The notes: a model not told the origin generated them from the sequence alone. 64,000 nucleotides of DNA from Erysipelotrichaceae bacterium (GCA_017431825.1 JAFRKI010000002.1:1-64000), one strand, 5' to 3'; counted from the first letter of the stretch, positions 1 through 8,690 are shown. Numbers and translations: made by a program.

Positions 1-1
1 A

Positions 2-139
2 ATAACGCCAACCAATAAGACCATAGAAATCAAAGGTGTAAATATAGATAAAATAGTAGATGGAAAAATCACCGAACATAGCGGAGTGGCAAACACTTTT
101 GAAGCCTTTTGGGAAAATGGTTTGATTAAGTCAGTATGA
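2..139 (+). CDS. SnoaL-like ester cyclase, C-terminal part (runs off left edge)
   Basis: This reading frame is open from the window edge to TGA at 137-139 and gives about 45 residues. It contains 'IDKIVDGKITEH' and ends with 'AFWENGLIKSV'. In the SnoaL/ester cyclase family the C-terminal strand typically reads 'D.frI.dGKIvEhW', so I assign it to that fold (NTF2-like, usually a small soluble enzyme). The start and any catalytic residues lie outside the window. Its codons are clearly more AT-rich than those of the genes that follow, which suggests different ancestry or a segment boundary. The family call rests on a short motif only. Confidence 0.55.
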   Translation: MTPTNKTIEIKGVNIDKIVDGKITEHSGVANTFEAFWENGLIKSV

Positions 140-195
140 CAGATTCAAATTTGTTGATTGGTAACAAGAACCAGTTTTATAGATGATTTTGAGTT

Positions 196-251
196 CATTT
201 CTTCTTCAACCTTGCACTAGGTTAAAGCATTTCTTCTTCAACCCTGCACTA
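196..251. repeat. Imperfect 24-bp direct repeat
   Basis: Two copies of a 24-mer beginning CATTTCTTCTTCAACC and ending GCACTA lie at 196-219 and 228-251, separated by 8 bp. They differ at one position (T against C). They sit between the AT-rich SnoaL-like gene and the YdeI-like gene. No transposase or integrase is visible. The repeat could be the edge of an excised element, a regulator binding pair or simple slippage. Confidence 0.7.
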
Positions 252-291
252 TACATTGCGAAAGTGCCGTTGTCCTGGAAAGGAAGCGGAA

Positions 292-876
292 ATGAATCAT
301 AACAGTGCGGGAATGATGGAAACGTTCTATACAAACAAAAGAAGCGAATGGCGAAAGTATCTTGAAGAACACTTTGAGACCTCAAAAGAGATATGGTTCG
401 TCTTCCCGATGAAAGGGTCTGGAGAAGAAGGCCTGTCCTATAACGATGCGGTCGAAGAAGCGCTGTGTTTCGGCTGGATCGACAGCACTATCAGGCATAT
501 CGATGAGCTTCATAGAGCCCAGCGTTTTACGCCCAGAAGAAAGGGCAGCCCTTATTCAAGGCCCAATATCGAAAGACTGATCTGGCTGGAAAGTCAGGGA
601 ATGATACATCCAAAAGTCAGGGACAGCATTCTCCCCATCATAAATGAAAAGTTCTTGTATCCAAGAGATATCATTGATGTACTGAAACAGGATAAGGAAG
701 TCTGGAAGAATTATAAGAAATTTTCTGAACCCTATAAACGTATCCGGATAGCTTATATCGAAGCAGCCAGAAAAAGACCGGAAGAGTTCCGTAAAAGACT
801 CAACAGTTTCGTGGATAAAACACGCAAAAGCAAGCTGATCAGAGGATACGGCGGGATAGAGAAATATTATCAATAA
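292..876 (+). CDS. YdeI/OmpD-associated family protein
   Basis: The 194-residue soluble protein shows the family's N-terminal pattern: 'FYTNKRSEWRKYLEE', then 'EIWFVF', then 'ALCFGWIDS' and 'RFTPRRKGSPYSRPN'. The YdeI/OmpD-associated family has no settled biochemical role; some members are linked to antimicrobial-peptide or bacteriocin tolerance. The frame extends back to TTG at 256, but ATG at 292 is preceded by GGAAAGGA at 277-284 at good spacing, so I place the start there. It stands just after the direct repeat and 38 bp ahead of a GNAT gene. The family call is firm and the function unknown. Confidence 0.85.
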   Translation: MNHNSAGMMETFYTNKRSEWRKYLEEHFETSKEIWFVFPMKGSGEEGLSYNDAVEEALCFGWIDSTIRHIDELHRAQRFTPRRKGSPYSRPNIERLIWLESQGMIHPKVRDSILPIINEKFLYPRDIIDVLKQDKEVWKNYKKFSEPYKRIRIAYIEAARKRPEEFRKRLNSFVDKTRKSKLIRGYGGIEKYYQ

Positions 877-914
877 GCCCTGCAATGAAGTAAAATAATC
901 AAAAGGAAATACTT

Positions 915-1706
915 ATGGACAATTACACTGACGAAAGAGATCATTTACTCCTTGAAAATGACAGATACACTTTCTTTGTGCTAGGTAAGGTCATGGGCGG
1001 AGACTGTGAACTCCTTTTATCTGACCATGAAAAACTCATCATCTGCTTTACCTGCAAGCCTTATCCGGTATGGGTATGGACACCTGATGAAATCTCTTCT
1101 AAAGAGAAGGCAAGAGCCTATCAGACAGTAAAGGAAAACGGTCTGCTTGACAGTCATAATACTTTCAATCTCAAATATGAACTGGCTGAATACTTCCTGA
1201 AAAGAGCCAAGGAAGACGGATATAAGCTTTCGCTTATCACCAACATGTTCGCCTATGACTGCCCTGAACCACGCAAACCTGAAATAAAGGCCGAAGGCAG
1301 GATGCATCAGTGTGTCGAAGAAGACCTGGATGAACTGGTAAGATTCCTCGATCTTTTCCACAAGGAGATCGGTATCGATAAGAAGGATATTTCCGGATAC
1401 TATGAAGATGCGCGAATGCATATAGATTCGGGAAACATGTATTTCTGGCAGGATGCAAACGGCAACAACGTTGCCAGCTGCAAGTACGGTCCAAGCGGCG
1501 AGATGGCAGCCATCAATCTGGTCTATACCAGACCTGAATACCGCCGTAAGCATTATGCGGAGAATCTCGTCTATGAAGTTACGAAGATGGCAAAAGAAGA
1601 AGGATATCTGCCGATGCTTTATACGGATGCGGATTATGCCGCATCCAATGCCTGTTACGAGAAGATAGGATACGTGTTAAGAGGAAAGCTCTGCACGATA
1701 GGATAA
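915..1706 (+). CDS. GNAT family N-acetyltransferase (two-part, 263 aa)
   Basis: The C-terminal half (about residues 130-263) is a GNAT fold. The acetyl-CoA loop reads 'YTRPEYRRKHYAENLV', and the end reads 'NACYEKIGYVLRGK', the usual beta6-alpha4 region. The N-terminal ~125 residues have no motif I recognise and are probably a degenerate GNAT-like or substrate-binding half, as in other double-length members. The family transfers acetyl from acetyl-CoA to an amine; the substrate cannot be read from sequence. The start has AAAGGAAA 9 bases upstream. A second GNAT gene follows after 4 bp, so the two are probably co-transcribed. Confidence 0.85.
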   Translation: MDNYTDERDHLLLENDRYTFFVLGKVMGGDCELLLSDHEKLIICFTCKPYPVWVWTPDEISSKEKARAYQTVKENGLLDSHNTFNLKYELAEYFLKRAKEDGYKLSLITNMFAYDCPEPRKPEIKAEGRMHQCVEEDLDELVRFLDLFHKEIGIDKKDISGYYEDARMHIDSGNMYFWQDANGNNVASCKYGPSGEMAAINLVYTRPEYRRKHYAENLVYEVTKMAKEEGYLPMLYTDADYAASNACYEKIGYVLRGKLCTIG

Positions 1707-1710
1707 GACC

Positions 1711-2151
1711 ATGATTATCAGGACAATGACCATAGAAGACTATGAAGGGGTATATGAATTATGGATAAATACTCCGGGTATGGGTCTCAATACGACAGAC
1801 GACAGCTATGATGGTATCGGAAAGTATCTTAAACGGAATCCCGATACCTCTTTTGTGGCAATAGAAGAAGGCAGGATTATAGGCATCATCCTGGCCGGAC
1901 ATGACGGCAGAAGAGGGTACATCCATCATACGGCTGTTCTGCCTGAGCACAGAAGAAAAGGTATAGGCAAAGCTTTGCTGGAAAACGCCATGAAAGCACT
2001 GGAAGCACAAGGTATCAGCAAGGTTGCCCTGGTCGTCTTCGTCCGCAATGAAGACGGCAACGCCTTCTGGGAAAACATGGGCTTTACTGAAAGAGAAGAT
2101 CTTGTCTATCGAAACAGGAATATAATCGAACTGGAAAGAATAGATACCTGA
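1711..2151 (+). CDS. GNAT family N-acetyltransferase (YpeA-like)
   Basis: This 146-residue single-domain GNAT has 'HHTAVLPEHRRKGIGKAL' as the acetyl-CoA binding motif A and 'FWENMGFTER' as the C-terminal motif. The layout resembles the small YpeA group. It begins 4 bp after the stop of the preceding acetyltransferase and probably shares its mRNA. The acceptor substrate is unknown. Start ATG at 1711 lies just after AGGATAAG. Confidence 0.85.
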   Translation: MIIRTMTIEDYEGVYELWINTPGMGLNTTDDSYDGIGKYLKRNPDTSFVAIEEGRIIGIILAGHDGRRGYIHHTAVLPEHRRKGIGKALLENAMKALEAQGISKVALVVFVRNEDGNAFWENMGFTEREDLVYRNRNIIELERIDT

Positions 2152-2215
2152 TCATGACCTCATAGACTATAAAGGGAATCTGAGGTAATATTGATATGTT
2201 AGTGAGGTGAATACC

Positions 2216-3943
2216 ATGGCTGATGAAAACAACGTAAACGAAGAAGAAAATACCCGGAATTTTATCTATAACTACATAAAGGAAGACATTGCCCCGGGCG
2301 GACAGTATGAAGGCATGACGGTCCATACCCGTTTTCCGCCTGAGCCTAACGGATATCTCCATATCGGACATTGCAAGGCGCTTTGCATAGATTTCGGTAT
2401 GGCCGAGAAGTTTGGCGGTCTGTGCAACCTCAGAATGGATGACACCAATCCGGCCAAGGAAGACACCGAATACGTCGAAGCCATCAAGGAAGACATCCAC
2501 TGGCTGGGCTTTGACTGGGGCGACCGTTTCTATTACGGTTCCGATTACTTCGACAAGGATTATGAATTTGCCATCGAACTGATAAAAAAGGGACTTGCCT
2601 ATGTTTGCGAACTGAGTCCCGAAGAGTTCAGGGAATACAGAGGCGATACCGTTACCCCGGCCCGTTCTCCATACAGGGACAGACCGGTAGAAGAGAATCT
2701 GCGCCTGTTTGAAATGATGAAAAACGGCGAGGTCGAAGAAGGAAAGATGACCTTAAGAGCCAAGATCGACCTGGCCAGCGGCAACTTCAACATGCGTGAT
2801 CCGGTAATCTACCGTATCAGATACATCAATCATCACCGTCAGGGAACCAAATGGTGCATCTATCCTATGTATGATTTTGCCCATCCGCTGCAGGACGCTC
2901 TGGAAGGAATAACCCATTCACTGTGCTCACTGGAATATGAGGACCACCGTCCTTTATACAACTGGGTGGTAGACAATGTATCTATCCCGTATCATAAGCC
3001 AAGACAGATCGAATTCGCCAGACTCGGCATCGATCATACCGTCATGAGTAAGAGAAAGCTCAGACAGCTGGTCGAAGAGGGCTATGTTTCCGGCTGGGAC
3101 GATCCGCGGATGCCGACGCTGTGCGGTCTTAGAAGAAGAGGCTATACGGCTGCTTCTATCCGTAACTTCTGTGAAGAAGTAGGCGTAGCCAAGAATGCCA
3201 ACGTCATCGAATATGCGACATTGGAAAGGTGTCTGCGTGAAGATCTCAATGCCAAGGCCGAAAGGACCATGGCCGTAATTCATCCGGTAAAGCTGACGGT
3301 CACCAACTATCCGGAAGGCGAAAGCGAAGTCATAACCGTTGAAAACAATCCGGTAGATCCTACACAGGGTACTCATGAGATAAGCTTCTCCAGAGATCTG
3401 TGGATCGAAGAAGACGACTTCATGGAAGAGCCGATCCCTAAGTACAAGAGAATGTATCCGGGCAATGAGGTACGTCTGAAAGGCGCCTATCTTGTGACCT
3501 GTACAGGCTGCATCAAGGACGATAACGGCAGGGTGGTCGAGGTCCTTTGCGAATACGATCCGCTCTCCAAAGGCGGAGATCCGGCTGACGGCAGGAAGGT
3601 GAAAGGTGCGACCATGCACTGGGTCGATGCCCACAACTGTCTCGATGCGGAAGTGCGTCTTTATGACAACCTCTTCCTTGACCCTAATCCGGATGGAGCT
3701 GATAAGAACTTCCTGGAATGCATAAACCCTGACAGTCTTGAAGTGCTTAACGGCTGTAAGGTCGAAAGTTCCATGAAGGAAGTAGCCGAAGAGTTCGACA
3801 GAAGGGAAAACCGTACAGGAACCAATGCTCCGACCTTCCAGTTCATGAGAGTCGGGTTCTTCTGCATGGATAACAAAGACTGTACAAAAGATCATCTGGT
3901 ATTCAACAGAAGTGTTTCCTTAAAAGACGGATTCAGAAAATAA
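2216..3943 (+). CDS. glnS: Glutamine--tRNA ligase
   Basis: This class I synthetase charges tRNA-Gln with glutamine. The HIGH signature is in 'PPEPNGYLHIGH' (about residues 41-52) and the KMSKS-like loop is 'VMSKRKL' (about residue 276). The length of 575 residues is close to the bacterial norm (~550). The catalytic core is followed by the beta-barrel anticodon-binding part. The frame begins at GTG 2207, but ATG 2216 sits 6 bp after GAGGTG, so I choose 2216. GlnRS is uncommon in Bacillota, most of which use GatCAB transamidation, and no gatCAB gene occurs in this window. A hairpin terminator follows at once. Confidence 0.97.
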   Translation: MADENNVNEEENTRNFIYNYIKEDIAPGGQYEGMTVHTRFPPEPNGYLHIGHCKALCIDFGMAEKFGGLCNLRMDDTNPAKEDTEYVEAIKEDIHWLGFDWGDRFYYGSDYFDKDYEFAIELIKKGLAYVCELSPEEFREYRGDTVTPARSPYRDRPVEENLRLFEMMKNGEVEEGKMTLRAKIDLASGNFNMRDPVIYRIRYINHHRQGTKWCIYPMYDFAHPLQDALEGITHSLCSLEYEDHRPLYNWVVDNVSIPYHKPRQIEFARLGIDHTVMSKRKLRQLVEEGYVSGWDDPRMPTLCGLRRRGYTAASIRNFCEEVGVAKNANVIEYATLERCLREDLNAKAERTMAVIHPVKLTVTNYPEGESEVITVENNPVDPTQGTHEISFSRDLWIEEDDFMEEPIPKYKRMYPGNEVRLKGAYLVTCTGCIKDDNGRVVEVLCEYDPLSKGGDPADGRKVKGATMHWVDAHNCLDAEVRLYDNLFLDPNPDGADKNFLECINPDSLEVLNGCKVESSMKEVAEEFDRRENRTGTNAPTFQFMRVGFFCMDNKDCTKDHLVFNRSVSLKDGFRK

Positions 3944-3973
3944 AAAAAACTATGGATGACCATAGTTTTTTTA
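3943..3973 (+). terminator. glnS terminator
   Basis: An ACTATGG/CCATAGT stem with loop ATGA (3949-3966) is flanked by an A-run and seven T residues, so it could work in both directions. Confidence 0.85.
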
Positions 3974-3976
3974 TTT

Positions 3977-4219
3977 CTATACAAATATTATTTCGGTCTC
4001 TTTTAGAATCCTCGTATAATTTAACAGACGGTCAAGATGTTCGATAGTAAGGCGTTTAGCCAGTTCGGAATCCTTATTCTTTATTGCGTCATAAATTGCC
4101 GAATGTTCATTGAAACATCTTTCTATATCGGAATTAAAACCTTTGGTACAGTAAGTATGTATACAAAACTTAATTAATGCAATTAGTATTACCAAATGTT
4201 GAAAAAAAGAAGTGAGCAT
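3977..4219 (-). pseudogene. Remnant of a GntR-family (FCD domain) regulator
   Basis: The 80-residue frame ends with 'HSAIYDAIKNKDSELAKRL' and 'EHLDRLLNYTRILKE'. This matches the last two helices of FCD ligand-binding domains of FadR/GntR regulators ('H..I..Ai...D...A......H'). Nothing before it encodes the winged-helix DNA-binding domain or the rest of the FCD fold, and its apparent ATG lies inside the loop of a hairpin at 4205-4233. I therefore read it as a decayed 3' end rather than a working small gene. The area is AT-rich compared with its neighbours. It sits between glnS and a glycerol-1-phosphate dehydrogenase gene that it may once have regulated. Confidence 0.6.
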
Positions 4220-4233
4220 GCATCGCTTCTTTT
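4205..4233. terminator. Hairpin with A/T flanks
   Basis: Arms AAAAGAAGTGA (4205-4215) and TCGCTTCTTTT (4223-4233) pair, with one G-T pair, around GCATGCA. The flanking A-run gives a T-run on the minus strand only. The rest of 4220-4381 shows no gene that I can support. The hairpin marks the point where the FCD remnant breaks off. Confidence 0.4.
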
Positions 4234-4381
4234 AAAAGGGGTATCGTTCACATCGTTAGAGCACCTTCCTTATCAACAGCTGCAATAACATGATAAAATT
4301 TATTAGAAGCTGGTTATCGCCAGACAGAAAGAAAAGAAACTGAAAGCTCAAGGAAAGACTTAAGGGAGAAAGAAAAGAACA

Positions 4382-5641
4382 ATGGCAAATAGGATAATGG
4401 ACATCATCAATTCTCACAGAGAGAACGTCTGTGCCTGCGGTGTGCAGCACGAAACAGCCGTCAGGGACGTCGAGATCGGCTCAGGCATCATTTCAGAAGT
4501 AGGCGAAATACTCAAGAAGAACGGTTTTACGAAGAAACTGCTGCTGGTAGCCGACAAGAACACCTTGAAGGCTTCTGAAGGCATCGAAGAAGCCCTGAAG
4601 GATTTTGAAGTGGAATACAAGATCTATGATGATCTCAGAGTCGCCACCATGGAAAACGTCGAAGAGATCGAGGAACTCATCAAGGGCAAGGATATCTCTG
4701 TTATTTCCGTCGGTTCCGGTTCGCTCAATGATCCTTGCCGTCTGGCCTGTGCAAGACAGGATAAACTCTTGTCCATCTTTGCGACGGCACCGTCAATGGA
4801 CGGCTTTGCGTCAAACGGTGCGCCGATCGTCAATAAAGGTTTCAAATCATCATACCCGGCCAAATCGCCTGAAGTAATAATCGGTGACACTAAGATCCTG
4901 GCTGCCGCACCTGCAAGACTGAAGGCTGCCGGTTTCGGTGATATGATAGCTAAATATATAGCTCTGGTAGACTGGAAGATATCCGCGCTGCTTATCGACG
5001 AATACTACTGTGAAGACGTTGCCGGGCTAACCAGAAGCGCCATCGACCAGCTGATCGGCATGGCCGACAAGGTAACTCAAAACGATGAAGAAACAGCCGG
5101 CAGGATCTTTGAAGCCCTGCTGATGACGGGTCTGGGAATGTCCTATACCAAGACTTCCAGACCGGCATCCGGTGCCGAACATGTGATCGCTCACCTGATG
5201 GAATGCAAGGAGATCGAAAAGGGCATCGTTCCTAATTTCCATGGCGAAGACGTAGGCGTCTGTACCTTAAAGATGCTCAAGTACTATAACGAACTGGCCG
5301 ATCATCCTTCCATCGATACAAAAGAAGAGAATGTCGACTGGGACGATGTCTATAATTGGTACGGTCATATGGCAGACGATGTCAGAAAGCTCAACAATCC
5401 GACCATCACTGAAAAGGTTGATATTAAGAAACTTAAGGAGTGCTGGCCGCAGATCATCGAGATCATCAGATCTGTTCCGGGCTATGAGGAATGCAAGGAA
5501 GCCATGGTCAAGGCCGGCTGTAAGATAACTCTGGAAGATATCGACAAGACCCAGGAATTCTACGACGAATGCGAAAAGTATTCTCCGTTCATGAGATACC
5601 GTCTGACGTTACTCAGAATGAAGGACATGATAGTCTTATAA
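4382..5641 (+). CDS. araM: sn-glycerol-1-phosphate dehydrogenase (AraM/EgsA family)
   Basis: The enzyme reduces dihydroxyacetone phosphate to sn-glycerol-1-phosphate with NAD(P)H, a cytosolic metal-dependent reaction. Family hallmarks are 'GSGSLNDPCR' (about residues 111-120), 'APSMDGFASNGAPI', and metal-ligand candidates in 'FGDMIAKY' (Asp), 'GAEHVIAH' (His) and 'NFHGEDVG' (His). The length of 419 residues is slightly above the ~395 of B. subtilis AraM. The start is preceded by AGGGAG at long spacing (about 13 bp), so initiation may be weak. It is a single-gene unit with its own terminator. No PcrB-like partner, which uses G1P in B. subtilis, is visible here, so the fate of G1P is open. Confidence 0.9.
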   Translation: MANRIMDIINSHRENVCACGVQHETAVRDVEIGSGIISEVGEILKKNGFTKKLLLVADKNTLKASEGIEEALKDFEVEYKIYDDLRVATMENVEEIEELIKGKDISVISVGSGSLNDPCRLACARQDKLLSIFATAPSMDGFASNGAPIVNKGFKSSYPAKSPEVIIGDTKILAAAPARLKAAGFGDMIAKYIALVDWKISALLIDEYYCEDVAGLTRSAIDQLIGMADKVTQNDEETAGRIFEALLMTGLGMSYTKTSRPASGAEHVIAHLMECKEIEKGIVPNFHGEDVGVCTLKMLKYYNELADHPSIDTKEENVDWDDVYNWYGHMADDVRKLNNPTITEKVDIKKLKECWPQIIEIIRSVPGYEECKEAMVKAGCKITLEDIDKTQEFYDECEKYSPFMRYRLTLLRMKDMIVL

Positions 5642-5648
5642 AAGAAGA

Positions 5649-5673
5649 TCCATGGATGACCATGGATTTTTTG
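5649..5673 (+). terminator. araM terminator
   Basis: Stem ATCCATGG / CCATGGAT with loop ATGA is followed by a T-run. It shares its core with the terminators of the genes on either side. Confidence 0.9.
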
Positions 5674-5761
5674 TTCCCATTATATGACTGCTAATAAAAC
5701 TGGCCTGAATTGTCAGCATCATTTCTTTAAGATAGAATAAACTTGTTTTAGGAGATCTGTT

Positions 5762-6574
5762 ATGAGTATCAAGTATATATTCTGTGACATCGATGATATG
5801 CTCAATGCCAAATTAATGCCTGTTTGTGAAGAGAACGTTTTAGCTATCAGAAAAGCCCGTGAGCAGGGGACAAAAACAGTCCTTAGTTCAGGAAGACTGC
5901 CTGTAGCAATTTATGACATATTGGATGAGATCAGCATCGAAAGATGTGACAGTGAGTATGTCATAAGTTCCAACGGATCATTACTGATCACGACCGACAG
6001 CAGAATCCTTTATGATAATCCGTTACGAAAAAACGATTTTACCAGACTTGCCACCTGGCTGGCTAGTACCGATTATGAATTCGTTTCCTTTGCGGACTTC
6101 GACCGTTATCATCTGTTAATAACTAAGGTAGAACCTTTAAGGCGATGGGGAGAAGAGATACTGGATCTTGAAGGCGCTCTTGAATACATCAAGGGCCATA
6201 GTCCGTATAAATTTCTTATCGGCGGCGATACGGAAGAACTTAAGCGTGTGATCAGAAAGATCGAAGATATTACAGAGGGCAGAGTTACCGGTCTTTTCTC
6301 ACATGCGGACATGATCGAAGTAGTAAATTCGGATGTTTCCAAGGGCAAGGCCATTAATAAGCTGTGCGAACTGACGAATGTCGACATCAGGGATACGATC
6401 GCTATCGGCGACAATATGAACGACTATACCTTGCTGGAAGCTGCCGCCATAAAGACCTGTCCCGCCAATGCGGTACCGGAAATAAAGGCGGTCTGTGATT
6501 ACATATCGCCAAAGACGGCCGGGGAAGGAGCGGTCGCTGATATCATTGAAAAGTTCGTATTAAATAAATCCTAA
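5762..6574 (+). CDS. HAD-superfamily (Cof/IIB type) phosphatase, altered motif I
   Basis: The 270-residue protein follows the Cof subfamily layout: motif II 'LSSGR', a C2 cap domain, motif III Lys in 'SKGKAI', motif IV 'IGDNMNDYTLLE'. These enzymes hydrolyse sugar phosphates and other small phosphates. Motif I reads 'CDIDDMLN' instead of the usual D-x-D-G-T-L-L. Both catalytic Asp residues remain, but the Gly-Thr pair is replaced by Asp-Met, which may lower or change activity. AGGAG lies 10 bp before ATG. The gene has its own terminator, shared with the converging hydrolase. Confidence 0.88.
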   Translation: MSIKYIFCDIDDMLNAKLMPVCEENVLAIRKAREQGTKTVLSSGRLPVAIYDILDEISIERCDSEYVISSNGSLLITTDSRILYDNPLRKNDFTRLATWLASTDYEFVSFADFDRYHLLITKVEPLRRWGEEILDLEGALEYIKGHSPYKFLIGGDTEELKRVIRKIEDITEGRVTGLFSHADMIEVVNSDVSKGKAINKLCELTNVDIRDTIAIGDNMNDYTLLEAAAIKTCPANAVPEIKAVCDYISPKTAGEGAVADIIEKFVLNKS

Positions 6575-6624
6575 AGGCTGGATAATTAATATAAAAGGAA
6601 CTAAGTGCATGATAGCCTTATAAG

Positions 6625-6654
6625 AAAAGACCCATGGATCGCCATGGATCTTTT
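6625..6654. terminator. Bidirectional terminator between HAD and hydrolase genes
   Basis: Thirteen-base arms (6625-6637 and 6642-6654, one mismatch) carry CCATGG/CCATGG with loop ATCG and have A-rich and T-rich outer ends. It serves both converging genes; the minus-strand stop codon overlaps its right end. Confidence 0.85.
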
Positions 6655-7378
6655 AGTCTTTTATGAATGCGGTGATGGCAGCTGCGGTCTCCTGAAGCTG
6701 TCTTTCAGAAGATATGGAAGCTTCGTTATCTCCTTTCTGGAAACCGTAGTCGGCAAACTGACAGTGGTTGCCGCCTTCGATGATATATTCCTTATAGCCT
6801 TCAGGAAGATTGGCTTTGTTTTCGTCGTATTTTTCACGGTTAAGGATGCCGTCATTCGTGGCGGTGATACTGAGGGCTTTTAAACCGCTCCCGGAAAGGT
6901 CCTTTGTGGTATAGGAAGCCAGAAGGATGAGTCCTGCTAAATCCTCCTGATGTTTATCCAGATACATGGCTGCGCATACTCCGCCCAGTGAGTGTCCGCC
7001 GATGTACCATTCTTTCACTTCAGGGTATTCACTTATGATCCTGTCAGCTTTATTGATCCCGAACAGCGCCAGATTGGCAGGCATATGTTCCAGGATACAG
7101 AGTATGCCTTCTTCAGAACACTTCTGCATCAGTTCGCTGTAAGCTTTATACTCTACCTTAGCTCCCGGATAGAAGATGAAGCCTTTTTCATAGTGTTCAG
7201 GTACGAAACTGATATGATCGTCTTTTTCTTCGATCCTTATATCCGGATATTCACCATTCACTACGGCAACGGCTTCATCGGAGGCATGATAGTAATTACC
7301 GAGATATATCGTCGGAGTTACGACGAACAGGATAAGCAGCAGGATGATAAACAGTTTTATAAAAGGTTTTCTTTTCAT
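6653..7378 (-). CDS. Membrane-anchored alpha/beta hydrolase
   Basis: About 241 residues. A basic start 'MKRKPF' is followed by one hydrophobic segment (about residues 7-28), predicting an N-terminal anchor with the enzyme outside the cell membrane. The nucleophile elbow is 'GHSLGG' (about residues 126-131). A late 'GGNHCQFADYG' supplies the likely catalytic His, and 'TNDGI' the likely acid. This resembles the Abhydrolase_5 group; the substrate is unknown. A TTG at 7390 is in frame, but ATG at 7378 is the likelier start; neither has a strong ribosome site. Confidence 0.8.
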   Translation of the reverse strand: MKRKPFIKLFIILLLILFVVTPTIYLGNYYHASDEAVAVVNGEYPDIRIEEKDDHISFVPEHYEKGFIFYPGAKVEYKAYSELMQKCSEEGILCILEHMPANLALFGINKADRIISEYPEVKEWYIGGHSLGGVCAAMYLDKHQEDLAGLILLASYTTKDLSGSGLKALSITATNDGILNREKYDENKANLPEGYKEYIIEGGNHCQFADYGFQKGDNEASISSERQLQETAAAITAFIKD

Positions 7379-7465
7379 TTGAGATCTCAATTACAGTTTA
7401 ATTATACAGGTAATTGTTTATAGTTCATCACTTGCCGTTATAATTAATTATGAAGGTGAATCATT

Positions 7466-8686
7466 ATGGCAGAAAATAAACGTTTTACTAAAGCTACCTG
7501 GGAGATAATGGAACAGCTCCTGGATGTCGATAATCTTGATGAGGCGCTGTATGGCTCTCTGGAAATAATCATCCGTACGCTTGATTCGGAAGCCGGGGCC
7601 ATCTGGTATCTGGATAAGGAAAGCGACAGGCTGCATCCGATCTTTCATAAGGCGACAGCCGACATTTCCAATATAAGCATCGAAAACGGCATCGGCATCG
7701 AAGGCCTTGTCACCAAGACCGGCAAGTCGATGATGATCACCGATACGGAGAATGATCCGCGTTTTGAGCCGACGGTCTTTGATGACCAGGGCCTGCATAC
7801 CGAGAGCATCATCTGTGTTCCTTTGACCAATACCCGTGAGACTATCGGCTGTGTGGAAGTCGTCAATAAGAAGAACGGCGAACACTACGACGAAGAAGAG
7901 CTGGAACTTTGCGAACACATGGCTGCACTGGCTGCCATTACCATAGATGAAAAAGGGCTTATCGTCGATTTCGGCGAAAAGAAGAAGGTCCTGGCGACTT
8001 TAAAGGACATCACCAAGTCCTATCCGTCAGGAGACGGCGTATCACAGGTCTTAAAGGGCGTAAATCTTGAAGTATATGAAAATGAATTCGTGGTAGTACT
8101 GGGCGAATCGGGCTGCGGCAAATCGACGATGATGAATATCATCGGCGGCATGGACTTCCCGACATCTGGTACCCTGATTATAGAAGACAAGGATTTTTCC
8201 AATCCCGACGATCATGAACTTACGATGTTCAGACGTCATTATGTGGGATTCATTTTCCAGTCATATAATCTGATGCCTAATCTTACCGCTCTGGAAAACG
8301 TCGAATTCATTGCGGAAATAGCCGATGATCCGTTAAAGGCCGAAGAAGCGCTGGCCAAGGTGGGGCTGGCTGATAAAGCCGATAATTATCCTTCCCAGCT
8401 TTCCGGAGGACAGCAACAGCGTGTATCCATAGCCAGAGCGCTCGTGAAGGATCCTAAGCTTATTCTGGCTGATGAACCGACTGCCGCTCTCGATCTTGAG
8501 ACCAGTAAGGAAGTACTGGCCGTTATCGAAGACATCGTCAAGAACAGAGGTACGACCGTCATGATGGTCACGCACAACCCGGAGATAGGCAAGATGGCCG
8601 ACCGTATCATCAAGATGCAGAATGGCAGAGTCGGCAGCATCAAACGCAACATCCATCCGTTAAGCGCACAGGAGCTGTCCTGGTAA
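7466..8686 (+). CDS. GAF domain - ABC transporter ATPase fusion
   Basis: Residues ~10-160 form a GAF sensory domain, with 'GIGIEGLVTKTGKSMMITD' and 'SIICVPLTN' typical of the fold. Residues ~172-400 are a LolD/MacB-type ABC ATPase: Walker A 'GESGCGKST' (212-220), signature 'LSGGQQQR' (about 312), Walker B 'LILADEP' (332-338), H-loop 'VTHNP'. The partner permease starts 4 bp downstream. The ATPase presumably drives the FtsX-like permease from the cytosolic face. The GAF part could make that conditional on a small ligand, which is inference. LolD-type ATPases are normally ~230 aa with no extra domain. The start has GAAGGTG nearby. Confidence 0.93.
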   Translation: MAENKRFTKATWEIMEQLLDVDNLDEALYGSLEIIIRTLDSEAGAIWYLDKESDRLHPIFHKATADISNISIENGIGIEGLVTKTGKSMMITDTENDPRFEPTVFDDQGLHTESIICVPLTNTRETIGCVEVVNKKNGEHYDEEELELCEHMAALAAITIDEKGLIVDFGEKKKVLATLKDITKSYPSGDGVSQVLKGVNLEVYENEFVVVLGESGCGKSTMMNIIGGMDFPTSGTLIIEDKDFSNPDDHELTMFRRHYVGFIFQSYNLMPNLTALENVEFIAEIADDPLKAEEALAKVGLADKADNYPSQLSGGQQQRVSIARALVKDPKLILADEPTAALDLETSKEVLAVIEDIVKNRGTTVMMVTHNPEIGKMADRIIKMQNGRVGSIKRNIHPLSAQELSW

Positions 8687-8690
8687 GCAT

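Noticed and set aside
2954..3895. 313-codon minus-strand open frame across glnS
   Set aside because: It lies wholly inside a certain tRNA synthetase gene, encodes no recognisable motif and has no ribosome site. It is a by-product of codon bias.
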